DNA from: JANQRV01 sp964533785
Lineage (GTDB): Bacteria > Bacteroidota > Bacteroidia > Chitinophagales > Saprospiraceae
DNA length: 17,612 nucleotides
Reading direction: 5' to 3'
Assembly: GCA_964533785.1 (NCBI GenBank)
Contig: CAZHNG010000120.1
Location: 1-17,612 of the forward strand
The notes under the pieces were generated by a model. That model did not search any database and was not told where the DNA came from. It saw only the letters and a program-made list of their open reading frames with translations. The translations under genes were made by a program, and so were the position numbers. This document shows, piece by piece, positions 1 to 6,513 of this stretch (its first letter is position 1; each line of letters begins with the position of its first letter).

Positions 1-52
1 AATTAGTTAGAATTTTTAGTCTAACTTCTAGAGTCTAGCGTCAAAAGTCTAG
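1..52. repeat. Left copy of a 52-bp inverted repeat made of 7-bp units
   Basis: This sequence is found again, reverse-complemented, at 17560-17611 with 51 of 52 positions identical; the only difference is base 18. Bases 19-53 divide cleanly into five 7-bp units: GTCTAAC, TTCTAGA, GTCTAGC, GTCAAAA, GTCTAGA. Homology stops sharply after base 52 on the inner side, while on the outer side it runs to the window edge, so the full repeat may be longer. It is non-coding. It resembles short tandemly repeated heptamer elements that are dispersed in some bacterial genomes. An assembly break at a dispersed repeat is the simplest explanation for finding it at both ends. Confidence 0.85.
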
Positions 53-197
53 ATCTGGAGTAACCACTTTGTTTTCGCAATGCACTTTTTTAATCATCCG
101 TGAATGGTGTGTTTAAAAAAGTTCATGCTCATTTCATACCATTAAAGTTAGATTTTCAATCCTGGTAAAGAATTGCCAAATATAGAAAACTTAGGTT

Positions 198-216
198 GAA
201 TCAATTATTTTGATTC
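198..216. promoter_or_regulatory. Perfect dyad upstream of aroA promoter box
   Basis: GAATCAA (198-204), a 5-base spacer, then TTGATTC (210-216) form a perfect 7-bp inverted repeat. It ends 12 bases before the candidate -7 box and covers where a -33 element would sit, so a repressor or activator site is plausible. No regulator is encoded nearby, and a dyad of this size can occur by chance in AT-rich DNA. Confidence 0.35.
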
Positions 217-228
217 GGTGCAATGTGC

Positions 229-236
229 TATGTTTG
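229..236 (+). promoter_or_regulatory. Candidate Bacteroidota -7 box for aroA
   Basis: TATGTTTG matches the Bacteroidota sigma factor consensus TAnnTTTG exactly. A TTTG at 209-212 could serve as the -33 element, although the 16-base spacer is shorter than the usual 19-21. Transcription from here would give a leader of about 80 bases before the aroA start. Confidence 0.4.
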
Positions 237-323
237 TACAATAGATGCTGATATTAATGGTGCAGATACTGGTCTGACGTCATAAAACAAACTTCAATTC
301 TCTTAAATTAAACCAACAGAACT

Positions 324-1568
324 GTGCATTCGTCCATCACTTTAAGCTTTCCATCTGCTGATAAGAAAATAAAAGGTACCATAGCGCTCACGGGCTCAAA
401 AAGTATAAGTAACCGTGCCTTGATGATCAGGGCATTGACCAGAGAACCTTTTGACATCGAACGGTTGGCAGAAGCTAATGATACGGAACTGATGCAAAGT
501 CTGATCGAGAGCGATGATATGGTAAGAGATGCCGGACCGGCGGGGACTACCTTTCGCTTCATGACTGCTTATCTGGCATTGCAGCCTGGTACGCAGGTCT
601 TAACGGGGACCGAAAGAATGAAAAAAAGGCCGATCGGGGTATTGGTAGATGCTTTGCGGCAATTAGGGGCCCGTATTCATTATTTGGAAAAGGAAGGGTT
701 TCCTCCTTTAGAAATTGGAGATGCAGATCATTTGGGAGAAGAAAACCGCTTGTCAATTGCTGCGGATACAAGTAGTCAGTATATATCTGCTTTGTTGATG
801 ATCGCTCCCGTTCTACCCAAAGGATTGGAGCTCACTCTTGATGGCAAGATCGTTTCCCGTCCTTACATCGAAATGACCCTGTCTTTAATGCAGTATTTTG
901 GAGTATCGCATCATTGGGAAGGTTCGGTGATAAAGATTGCTCCTCAGGAGTACGAACCCAAAGCTTTTACGGTTGAAGCGGACTGGTCGGCTGCTTCTTA
1001 TTACTATGCGATGGCGGCGATGGCGGAGGAAGCTAATCTCACTTTGAACGGGCTTTTCAAAGATAGTGTTCAGGGTGATGCGGTTTTGGCGGAAATGATG
1101 ACCCATTTTGGCTTAAAAACAGTTTACCTTCCGGATGGCATCAGAATCATAAAAATGCCAGGTGCCAGAGTACAGGATGCTTTTGAGTGGGACTTCATCC
1201 GCTGCCCGGACCTGGCGCAAACCCTTGCGGTAATTTGCGCTGCATTGGGCGTAAAAGGAAGGTTTACCGGATTAGAAACTTTACGCATAAAAGAGACGGA
1301 TCGTATTGCCGCCTTACAAACGGAACTGCAAAAAGTCGCTGCGGATTTTGCACCTGCTAAGCAAGACTTTTTTCAAACCAAAGGCACTGCCAGGGTAGGA
1401 GAGGAGCCCCCTGTATTTGCTACCTACGAAGATCATCGAATGGCTATGGCTTTAGCTCCCCTCGCTATAAGAGGACCAATAAAAATAGAAGATCCGATGG
1501 TAGTGGTCAAGTCCTATCCGGACTTTTGGAAAGATCTTGAAAAATTGGGCTTTGTGGTGCAGGAATAG
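324..1568 (+). CDS. aroA: 3-phosphoshikimate 1-carboxyvinyltransferase (EPSP synthase)
   Basis: This enzyme joins phosphoenolpyruvate to shikimate-3-phosphate, the sixth step of the shikimate pathway to aromatic amino acids, in the cytoplasm. Family signatures are clear: LTGSKSISNRAL at residues 22-33 with the substrate-binding Lys26, AGTTFRF near residue 75, the catalytic Asp in CPDLAQ (Asp296), KETDR at 323-327 and EDHRMAM around 369-375. At 414 residues it is slightly short of the 420-430 typical of bacterial AroA but appears complete at both ends. The start is GTG at 324: an in-frame stop lies at 309-311, no ATG occurs before residue 34, and homology to the family begins by residue 9. There is no Shine-Dalgarno sequence. 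It converges on hemB with a 29-base gap. The first motif carries Thr23 where most family members have Pro. Confidence 0.96.
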   Translation: MHSSITLSFPSADKKIKGTIALTGSKSISNRALMIRALTREPFDIERLAEANDTELMQSLIESDDMVRDAGPAGTTFRFMTAYLALQPGTQVLTGTERMKKRPIGVLVDALRQLGARIHYLEKEGFPPLEIGDADHLGEENRLSIAADTSSQYISALLMIAPVLPKGLELTLDGKIVSRPYIEMTLSLMQYFGVSHHWEGSVIKIAPQEYEPKAFTVEADWSAASYYYAMAAMAEEANLTLNGLFKDSVQGDAVLAEMMTHFGLKTVYLPDGIRIIKMPGARVQDAFEWDFIRCPDLAQTLAVICAALGVKGRFTGLETLRIKETDRIAALQTELQKVAADFAPAKQDFFQTKGTARVGEEPPVFATYEDHRMAMALAPLAIRGPIKIEDPMVVVKSYPDFWKDLEKLGFVVQE

Positions 1569-1597
1569 GTACGGGATCTAATTCCTTGGTATTGATT

Positions 1598-2584
1598 CTA
1601 ATTCACCAGCTTGGCATAGTCCTTAGCAAAATAGCTGATAATTACGTCGGCCCCCGCTCGTCTGATACTCAGTAAAGCTTCCGGCATCGCTTGTTCGAGC
1701 GTTAACCATCCATTTTGACAAGCTGCGATCAACATGGCGCATTCCCCGCTCACGTGGTAGGCTGCTACGGGCAATTCAAAATTCTCTTTCAGGTCACTAA
1801 TGATATCGAGATAATGAATAGCAGGCTTGACCATGAGGAAATCAGCTCCTTCGGTGGTATCCAATTCGGCTTCGATCAAAGCTTCCCGGCGATTAGCGGG
1901 GCTCATCTGGTAAGTTTTTTTATCGCCTGCTTTCGGAGCGGAGTCTAATGCATCGCGAAAAGGACCATAGAAAGCGCTGGCATATTTGGCCGTATAAGCC
2001 ATAATTCCGGTATTGATGAAATGATTTTCGTCCAGTGCTTCCCGGATGGCTCCTATTCTACCATCCATCATATCCGAGGGACCAATGATGTCAAACCCCG
2101 CTTCAGCTTGCGCCACTGCCATTTTGGCCAGAATAGGGAGGGTTTCATCATTTAGTATTTGACCGTTTTCTACTAGTCCGTCGTGACCGTCCGAACTGTA
2201 AGGATCCATCGCTACATCGCTGATAAGGTTAGCTTCAGGAAATTCCTGCTTGATCTTTTTAGCGGCTGTTAAATAAAAATTATTGGGATGGTAGCTATAA
2301 GAGGCGATTTTATCCTTAAGTGATTCATTAACTGCGGGAAAGATCATAAAAGAGTGAAGCCCCAGCTTTAAGCAAGCTTCAATTTCTTTCAATATTTCGT
2401 CTACTGACAAACGAAAGTTGCCGGGCAAAGAAGGTATTTCTTCTCTGGTATTCTCGCCATCCACCAAGAACAGTGGAAGAACCAAATGATCAACTGATAG
2501 TTGCGTTTCCCGGACTAATTGCCGGATGGCTTGACTTTTTCGGTTACGTCTTGGTCGTCTTAACATTAGTTGAGAAATTTGCAA
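1598..2584 (-). CDS. hemB: Delta-aminolevulinic acid dehydratase (porphobilinogen synthase)
   Basis: The enzyme condenses two 5-aminolevulinate molecules into porphobilinogen, the second committed step of haem and other tetrapyrrole synthesis. Length (328 residues) is standard. The two Schiff-base lysines are visible: Lys200 in YTAKYASAFYGPFRDA and Lys253 in FLMVKPA. The metal-site segment reads DVAMDPYSSDGHDG (residues 123-136), with Asp and Ala where zinc-dependent enzymes have cysteines, so this is a member of the cysteine-less, magnesium or zinc-independent class. The Asp in SSDGHDG replaces the His or Thr-His usually found there. It lies 38 bases downstream of yidD on the same strand, or 268 bases inside a same-strand run with the DUF6702 gene, so co-transcription with yidD is plausible. 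Confidence 0.96.
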   Translation of the reverse strand: MQISQLMLRRPRRNRKSQAIRQLVRETQLSVDHLVLPLFLVDGENTREEIPSLPGNFRLSVDEILKEIEACLKLGLHSFMIFPAVNESLKDKIASYSYHPNNFYLTAAKKIKQEFPEANLISDVAMDPYSSDGHDGLVENGQILNDETLPILAKMAVAQAEAGFDIIGPSDMMDGRIGAIREALDENHFINTGIMAYTAKYASAFYGPFRDALDSAPKAGDKKTYQMSPANRREALIEAELDTTEGADFLMVKPAIHYLDIISDLKENFELPVAAYHVSGECAMLIAACQNGWLTLEQAMPEALLSIRRAGADVIISYFAKDYAKLVN

Positions 2585-2622
2585 AAGATTTCAGAAATAG
2601 GATTAACAAAAGGAATAGTTCA

Positions 2623-2853
2623 TTACTTATCCTCTTTTCTCCTAGGTACCGGGTCGTAGCCATGCGGCCCCCAGGGATGGCACTTTAATATGCGTTTAAT
2701 ACCGAGCCATAGCCCTTTCAGAACGCCCCATTCTTGAATGGCTTCTACGGTGTAATGGGAACAAGTTGGCTGAAAACGGCATTTAGGACCAATCAATGGG
2801 GAGATGGCCAACTGATAGAACCGGATGGGTAATATGAATAATTTTTTGAGCAT
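2623..2853 (-). CDS. yidD: Membrane protein insertion efficiency factor YidD
   Basis: YidD is a small inner-membrane-associated protein that helps YidC insert membrane proteins. The family signature is present: an N-terminal amphipathic helix (KKLFILPIRFYQLAISPLIG), the cysteine motif KCRFQPTCSHY, then AIQEWG and the C-terminal CHPWGPHGYDPVP. I prefer the ATG at 2853, giving 76 residues, because it begins exactly where the family does. A TTG at 2868 in the same frame would add only five residues and overlaps the tandem GGTGTCACC repeat region. It usually sits beside rnpA and yidC, but here it is next to hemB, a placement that occurs in other bacteria with a detached yidD. Confidence 0.92.
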   Translation of the reverse strand: MLKKLFILPIRFYQLAISPLIGPKCRFQPTCSHYTVEAIQEWGVLKGLWLGIKRILKCHPWGPHGYDPVPRRKEDK

Positions 2854-2868
2854 GGGATAATGTTTCAA

Positions 2869-2890
2869 GGTGTCACCCAGGTGTCACCTA
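2869..2890. repeat. Two tandem 11-bp units with hairpin potential
   Basis: GGTGTCACCCA (2869-2879) is followed directly by GGTGTCACCTA (2880-2890); ten of eleven bases match. Each unit is itself a near-palindrome (GGTG-T-CACC), and with the preceding A the whole can fold into a roughly ten-pair stem with one mismatch. It occupies the narrow gap between the DUF6702 stop and the yidD start, so it could be an operator, a processing hairpin, or a dispersed repeat. No U-tract follows on either strand. Confidence 0.6.
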
Positions 2891-2893
2891 CCT

Positions 2894-3406
2894 TTAAAAA
2901 TCGAAAGTTTTTTGCATATTATTTTTATCGAACATTACGTATTCCCTTTGTTGGTTGGGACCGATAATGCTGATTACATTTTTCTGGTCATTAAATACTT
3001 CCGTCAAGATCGTGTTTTTGATCTCCAGCGTTTTAATCGCAGTTACGCCTTTAAACTCCAGATAGCACCAAGCGCCCATTAAGTCTTCCGCCACTTCTTT
3101 TCCCAGGAATTCGAAAGCAATTTGTTCGCCGTTAACGGTGATCTGAAAGTGTTTGGTGAAGTATTGAGCCATAAAATTTTCCGCGTCCGGACTTTCCTTT
3201 TCTGTACAGATAAACAACTTTTCGGCCCCTAATAATGCCAGCGCTTCCTCCAGGTCATCAATGAAGATATGCATCGTTACTTGTAAAGACTGTTCCTCTT
3301 CTGCATATTCAATGAGGGTCTTGCTGAAATGAAATTCATGTTCTACATCTTCAATTAAGAGATTATCAAAAGTTGAAAGCCCCAGTATTAATAATATTAT
3401 ACTCAT
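2894..3406 (-). CDS. DUF6702 family protein
   Basis: The 170-residue protein belongs to the DUF6702 family, which has no established function. The recognisable features are the opening HEFHFSKTLIEYAEEEQSLQ, a central acidic segment IFIDDLEEAL, the NGEQIAFEFLGKEVAED stretch, WCYLEF and the FDF ending. Residues 1-14 are hydrophobic and may be a short signal peptide or anchor, which fits a periplasmic or exported protein. It is encoded 86 bases downstream of the HupE/UreJ-like gene on the same strand; in many Bacteroidota genomes these two families occur side by side, so they probably work together. The cofactor or substrate is unknown. Confidence 0.8.
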   Translation of the reverse strand: MSIILLILGLSTFDNLLIEDVEHEFHFSKTLIEYAEEEQSLQVTMHIFIDDLEEALALLGAEKLFICTEKESPDAENFMAQYFTKHFQITVNGEQIAFEFLGKEVAEDLMGAWCYLEFKGVTAIKTLEIKNTILTEVFNDQKNVISIIGPNQQREYVMFDKNNMQKTFDF

Positions 3407-3492
3407 ATCTTTCTTATTGTTTCAAAAGATAAGACAAAAGATGAATGGATTGGGTTGACTTCTGCTCTGCAGTTATTACAGCTATTAGAAAA

Positions 3493-4101
3493 TTAGGCAA
3501 ATAGAGCCGCAGATCGTTCCCAGGCCATAAAAAGCGCCATTGCTCCCGCAATTCCGGAGATCAGCCAGTTCCAGATTTGCTTCTTTAAATTAAACACATT
3601 GAACACAAAGAAAGATGCGACTAATACAATGGCGACGATGAGTAACTGTCCTAATTCAACCCCAACGTTAAACGCAAGTAATTGCATGACCAATTGTTGC
3701 TCTTCTCCCGGTAGTAGGGTAGCTCTGAAAAAATTAGAGAAGCCCATGCCGTGAATCAGGCCAAAAAGCAATGCCAAAAAATAATTCAGGTGAACTTTGT
3801 TTTGGTAAATTTCCCGGCTTCGCTTTGCCCACAAGATATTGTATAAGGCGGTCAGGAAGATAGTTACAGGAATCAGGAATTCAATCCAGTTGGTGGGTAA
3901 TTTAATGACATCCAATGCGGCAAGGGCCAGTGTGATGGAGTGACCTATGGTAAAGGCCGTAACCAGGATGGCTACTCTTTTCCACTCTTTCAATTGATAT
4001 ATTGCACAAAGTGCTACGATAAAAAGGATGTGATCATATCCGTTGAGGTCGGAAATATGTTCGAAGCCTAATTGCAAATAGGTGGAAAATCCTGAATTCA
4101 T
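3493..4101 (-). CDS. HupE/UreJ-like integral membrane protein
   Basis: This 202-residue polytopic membrane protein resembles the HupE/UreJ family, whose better-known members are linked to nickel or metal supply for hydrogenase and urease. The motifs are GFEHISDLNGYDHILF at residues 12-27, GHS with His54, and FGLIHGMGFSN at 113-123 with His117, plus Glu149-Gly-Gln further on. The conserved His and Asp residues at the membrane face are consistent with metal binding, but no hydrogenase or urease gene is in the window, so the substrate is unknown. About six membrane segments are visible. It lies upstream of the DUF6702 gene on the same strand, and 82 bases downstream of ahcY. Confidence 0.85.
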   Translation of the reverse strand: MNSGFSTYLQLGFEHISDLNGYDHILFIVALCAIYQLKEWKRVAILVTAFTIGHSITLALAALDVIKLPTNWIEFLIPVTIFLTALYNILWAKRSREIYQNKVHLNYFLALLFGLIHGMGFSNFFRATLLPGEEQQLVMQLLAFNVGVELGQLLIVAIVLVASFFVFNVFNLKKQIWNWLISGIAGAMALFMAWERSAALFA

Positions 4102-4137
4102 AGTTTTAAGGAATATTGGTAAGTAGAAATCAAGAAA

Positions 4138-4174
4138 GAAGGGAGTAGTGATAAAAGTTCAGCCTCCCCCCTTC
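4138..4174 (-). terminator. Weak stem downstream of ahcY
   Basis: GAAGGGAG (4138-4145) can pair with CTCCCCCCTTC (4164-4174), with a bulge in the C-run. In the minus-strand direction it follows the ahcY stop and is followed by a short T-rich run. The stem is imperfect and the call is tentative. Confidence 0.25.
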
Positions 4175-4183
4175 CTCATCCTG

Positions 4184-5491
4184 CTAGTAACGGTAGTATT
4201 CTGGTTTGAAAGGACCAGTTTTGTCGACACCGATATAATGCGCTTGATCTTCTGTTAGTTCCTCTAGTTCAACACCAATTTTAGATAGGTGCAGTCGAGC
4301 GACCTGTTCATCCAGATGTTTAGGAAGCATGTAGACCTTATTTTCGTATTTATCAGTATTCTTCCATAATTCAATTTGCGCCAATACCTGATTGGTAAAG
4401 GAGTTCGACATTACGAAAGACGGGTGTCCGGTAGCACAGCCCAGGTTTACCAGTCTGCCTTCGGCCAGTACGATAATATCTTTTCCGTCTATAGTGAATT
4501 TATCAACCTGAGGCTTAATGTTTACCTTGCTATCGCCATGGTTATTGTTTAACCAAGCCATATCCAGTTCGTTATCGAAGTGCCCGATGTTACATAGAAT
4601 GGCTTTATCTTTCATTAACTTGAAATGCTTTTCGGTAACAACATCCTTGTTTCCGGTAGCAGTAACGATGATATCCGCTCTAGGAATAGCATTGACCATT
4701 TTGACTACTTCGAAACCGTCCATTGCAGCCTGCAGTGCGCAAATAGGATCAATTTCAGTAACGATTACCCGGCATCCGGCACCGCGCAGTGAAGCTGCTG
4801 ATCCTTTTCCAACGTCTCCGTAACCTGCGACCACGGCAACTTTTCCTGCCAGCATCAAGTCGGTCGCCCGGCGAATAGCATCAACACAAGATTCTTTACA
4901 GCCGTACTTATTGTCGAACTTTGATTTAGTCACGGAATCGTTAACGTTGATGGCCGGCAAAGGTAAGGTGCCGTTTTTCATGCGCTCGTACAAACGGTGT
5001 ACGCCGGTAGTCGTTTCTTCACTCAATCCTTTAATACCTTTTACCAATTCAGGATGTTTGTCCAAAACGACGTTCGTAAGGTCTCCTCCGTCATCCAGGA
5101 TCATATTTAAAGGCTGGTCTCCTTCAAAAGCGAACAGCGTTTGTTCGATCGCCCACCAAAATTCTTCATCCGACATACCTTTCCAGGCGTATACGGGAAT
5201 ACCGGCGGCTGCGATTGCCGCTGCTGCATGATCTTGTGTGGAGAAAATATTACAGGAAGACCAGGTCACGTCCGCACCCAGTTCCACTAATGTTTCGATT
5301 AAAACGGCAGTTTGGATGGTCATGTGAAGGCAACCTGCGATCCGTGCGCCTTTCAAAGGCTTGGAAGGTCCGTATTCTTCACGGAGGGCAATAAGACCCG
5401 GCATTTCAGCTTCCGCTAATTCAATCTCTTTACGGCCCCAGTCCGCCATCGCAATGTCTTTGACTTTGTATTTGTTTTGCGTTGTATTCAT
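4184..5491 (-). CDS. ahcY: Adenosylhomocysteinase (S-adenosylhomocysteine hydrolase)
   Basis: The enzyme reversibly cleaves S-adenosylhomocysteine to adenosine and homocysteine, removing the inhibitory product of methylation reactions and feeding methionine regeneration. Signatures include the substrate-binding CLHMTIQTA (residues 54-62), DDGGD (133-137), SEETTTG (157-163), NDSVTKSKFDN (184-194), the NAD-binding loop GYGDVGKG (223-230), NIGHFDNE and the C-terminal KPEYYRY that completes the neighbouring subunit's site. The 435-residue length is normal for the family. The start ATG is supported by the TACATTTG box about 30 bases upstream, which leaves a short leader. I looked for a SAH riboswitch and saw no room for one between that box and the start. 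Confidence 0.97.
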   Translation of the reverse strand: MNTTQNKYKVKDIAMADWGRKEIELAEAEMPGLIALREEYGPSKPLKGARIAGCLHMTIQTAVLIETLVELGADVTWSSCNIFSTQDHAAAAIAAAGIPVYAWKGMSDEEFWWAIEQTLFAFEGDQPLNMILDDGGDLTNVVLDKHPELVKGIKGLSEETTTGVHRLYERMKNGTLPLPAINVNDSVTKSKFDNKYGCKESCVDAIRRATDLMLAGKVAVVAGYGDVGKGSAASLRGAGCRVIVTEIDPICALQAAMDGFEVVKMVNAIPRADIIVTATGNKDVVTEKHFKLMKDKAILCNIGHFDNELDMAWLNNNHGDSKVNIKPQVDKFTIDGKDIIVLAEGRLVNLGCATGHPSFVMSNSFTNQVLAQIELWKNTDKYENKVYMLPKHLDEQVARLHLSKIGVELEELTEDQAHYIGVDKTGPFKPEYYRY

Positions 5492-5519
5492 AAATGCTTT
5501 TTTGTATTTGAAAACGCTG

Positions 5520-5527
5520 CAAATGTA
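5520..5527 (-). promoter_or_regulatory. Candidate -7 box for ahcY
   Basis: On the minus strand this reads TACATTTG, an exact match to TAnnTTTG, 28 bases before the ahcY ATG. I could not find a TTTG at the usual distance upstream for a -33 element. The expected leader is about 20 bases. Confidence 0.5.
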
Positions 5528-5571
5528 GCATTTTCAAGGATTGATTCGGTATAAAAAATGTAATTAATTAT

Positions 5572-5603
5572 GATTATACGGTTATACAGTTATATAGTTA
5601 TAG
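5572..5603. repeat. Four tandem 8-bp units
   Basis: GATTATAC, GGTTATAC, AGTTATAT and AGTTATAG follow each other without gaps, giving four copies of a degenerate octamer. The array lies between the ahcY promoter and the end of the AhpD-like gene. Slippage of such AT-rich octamers is common in Bacteroidota spacers; no function is evident. Confidence 0.7.
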
Positions 5604-5646
5604 GAGTTGCTTGCTCATTTCCGGAATAACAAACAAACTGAGTTTT

Positions 5647-5997
5647 TCAGGATGTTTTGTCGTTCTGAAGGGCCTCCCAGTATTCCAGTGCTCGCCGGGT
5701 ATGGGGAATACAAATCGAACCGCCGACGATATTGGCCACGGAAAACACTTCGAATAATTCTTCCGTCGTAACACCCAATTCATAACAAGTGCCTAAATGA
5801 TAGCGAATACAATCATCACATCTTAAAACCATGGAAGCGACCAGCCCCAGCAACTCTTTTGTTTTAGCCGTTAAAGCACCATCCTGGTATACATTGGTAT
5901 CCAAATTAAAAAAGCGTTTCAACACTTTATTGTCCTGAGCCATCAACTTTTCATTCATCGAAGCCCGGTTTTCATTGAACTCTTTTACGATTGACAT
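5647..5997 (-). CDS. Carboxymuconolactone decarboxylase family protein (AhpD-like)
   Basis: A small (116-residue) all-helical protein of the carboxymuconolactone decarboxylase/AhpD superfamily, which contains peroxide-detoxifying redox proteins as well as true decarboxylases. The redox motif RCDDCIRYH places Cys60 and Cys63 three apart with His67 following, as in AhpD-type proteins, and it favours a thiol-disulfide role over decarboxylation. The ATG at 5997 is chosen because a TACCTTTG promoter box sits at 6019-6026, directly over a possible TTG start at 6021; a transcript from that box could not include the TTG. It is upstream of ahcY on the same strand but separated by about 155 bases with repeats and its own promoter. 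The partner and substrate are not identifiable here. Confidence 0.85.
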   Translation of the reverse strand: MSIVKEFNENRASMNEKLMAQDNKVLKRFFNLDTNVYQDGALTAKTKELLGLVASMVLRCDDCIRYHLGTCYELGVTTEELFEVFSVANIVGGSICIPHTRRALEYWEALQNDKTS

Positions 5998-6018
5998 GTC
6001 AATATGGTTTGTTTTGAA

Positions 6019-6026
6019 CAAAGGTA
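6019..6026 (-). promoter_or_regulatory. Candidate -7 box for the AhpD-like gene
   Basis: On the minus strand this reads TACCTTTG, an exact TAnnTTTG match. It lies 22 bases before the ATG at 5997 and overlaps the alternative TTG start, which argues for the ATG. No -33 TTTG was seen at the normal spacing. Confidence 0.45.
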
Positions 6027-6056
6027 CAAATAGTAACGGATGTTGACGGATGATGA

Positions 6057-6505
6057 ATTTTTACAAGCATTATACTTTTGTCGTTATTTACTGCCAACGC
6101 AAGTGCTATCTTTACGGCTGCAAAGTGAGAGTCTCCAATTCAGACCGTTAATGACCTCAGGAAAGCCAAAGTTGGAGCTGCTCTTAAATCATCAGGTGAA
6201 GAATATTTGAAACGGGAAGAAATTGCGTATAGCCATTTGATGATATCTACGTAGCCGTAGAAGCAATGTTGGCTGGAGAAGTCGACTGTGTTGTCTCCAA
6301 TGTGCCGGTATTACAGTACCTCAATAATAAGGTTTACTACAAGCAATTAGAAATTGTACCCAAATGGTTGTTGAAGAATAATATGGGCATTGCGCTGCAA
6401 GAGGAAAGTTTGCTACGGGAAGATATCGATCGCGTGTTATTGAGGAAAATTTCAGAACCTCATTGGCAGGGACGGGTTTATGAATATTTGGGAGCCGAAA
6501 ATTAA
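6057..6505 (+). pseudogene. Remnant of a ligand-gated ion channel (bacterial glutamate-receptor type)
   Basis: A 5'-truncated, disrupted gene. From 6057 one frame reads a hydrophobic helix ending SLFTANASAIFTAAK, an in-frame TGA stop at 6126-6128, then ESPIQTVNDLRKAKVG and SSGEEYLKRE. At about 6236-6238 the frame changes, consistent with loss of one T, and continues DDIYVAVEAMLAGEVDCVV, NVPVLQYLNN, GIALQEESLLREDIDRVLL and VYEYLG to the TAA at 6503-6505. This order, a pore-lining helix with TA-rich sequence followed by the second lobe of a solute-binding domain (SBP_bac_3-like), is that of GluR0-type bacterial ionotropic receptors. The first ligand-binding lobe, first membrane helix and pore loop are missing. 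A solute-binding protein without the channel is the alternative, but the helix at 6069-6125 argues for a channel. Confidence 0.75.
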
Positions 6506-6513
6506 ATTATGCC

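Larger units (their letters stand above)
53..323. other. Intergenic region upstream of aroA
   Basis: This AT-rich stretch holds no convincing reading frame on either strand. Its only recognisable elements are the candidate -7 box at 229-236 and the dyad at 198-216, listed separately. Nothing else stands out. Confidence 0.6.

Noticed and set aside
2853..2868. TTG start for yidD
   Set aside because: It would add only five residues that the family lacks and lies next to the tandem repeat; the ATG at 2853 begins where the family does.
3490..4101. Nickel transporter of a hydrogenase cluster
   Set aside because: No hydrogenase or urease gene lies nearby, so a specific nickel role cannot be claimed.
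5492..5646. S-adenosylhomocysteine riboswitch upstream of ahcY
   Set aside because: The likely promoter box is only about 28 bases from the start codon, leaving no room, and no matching fold is visible.
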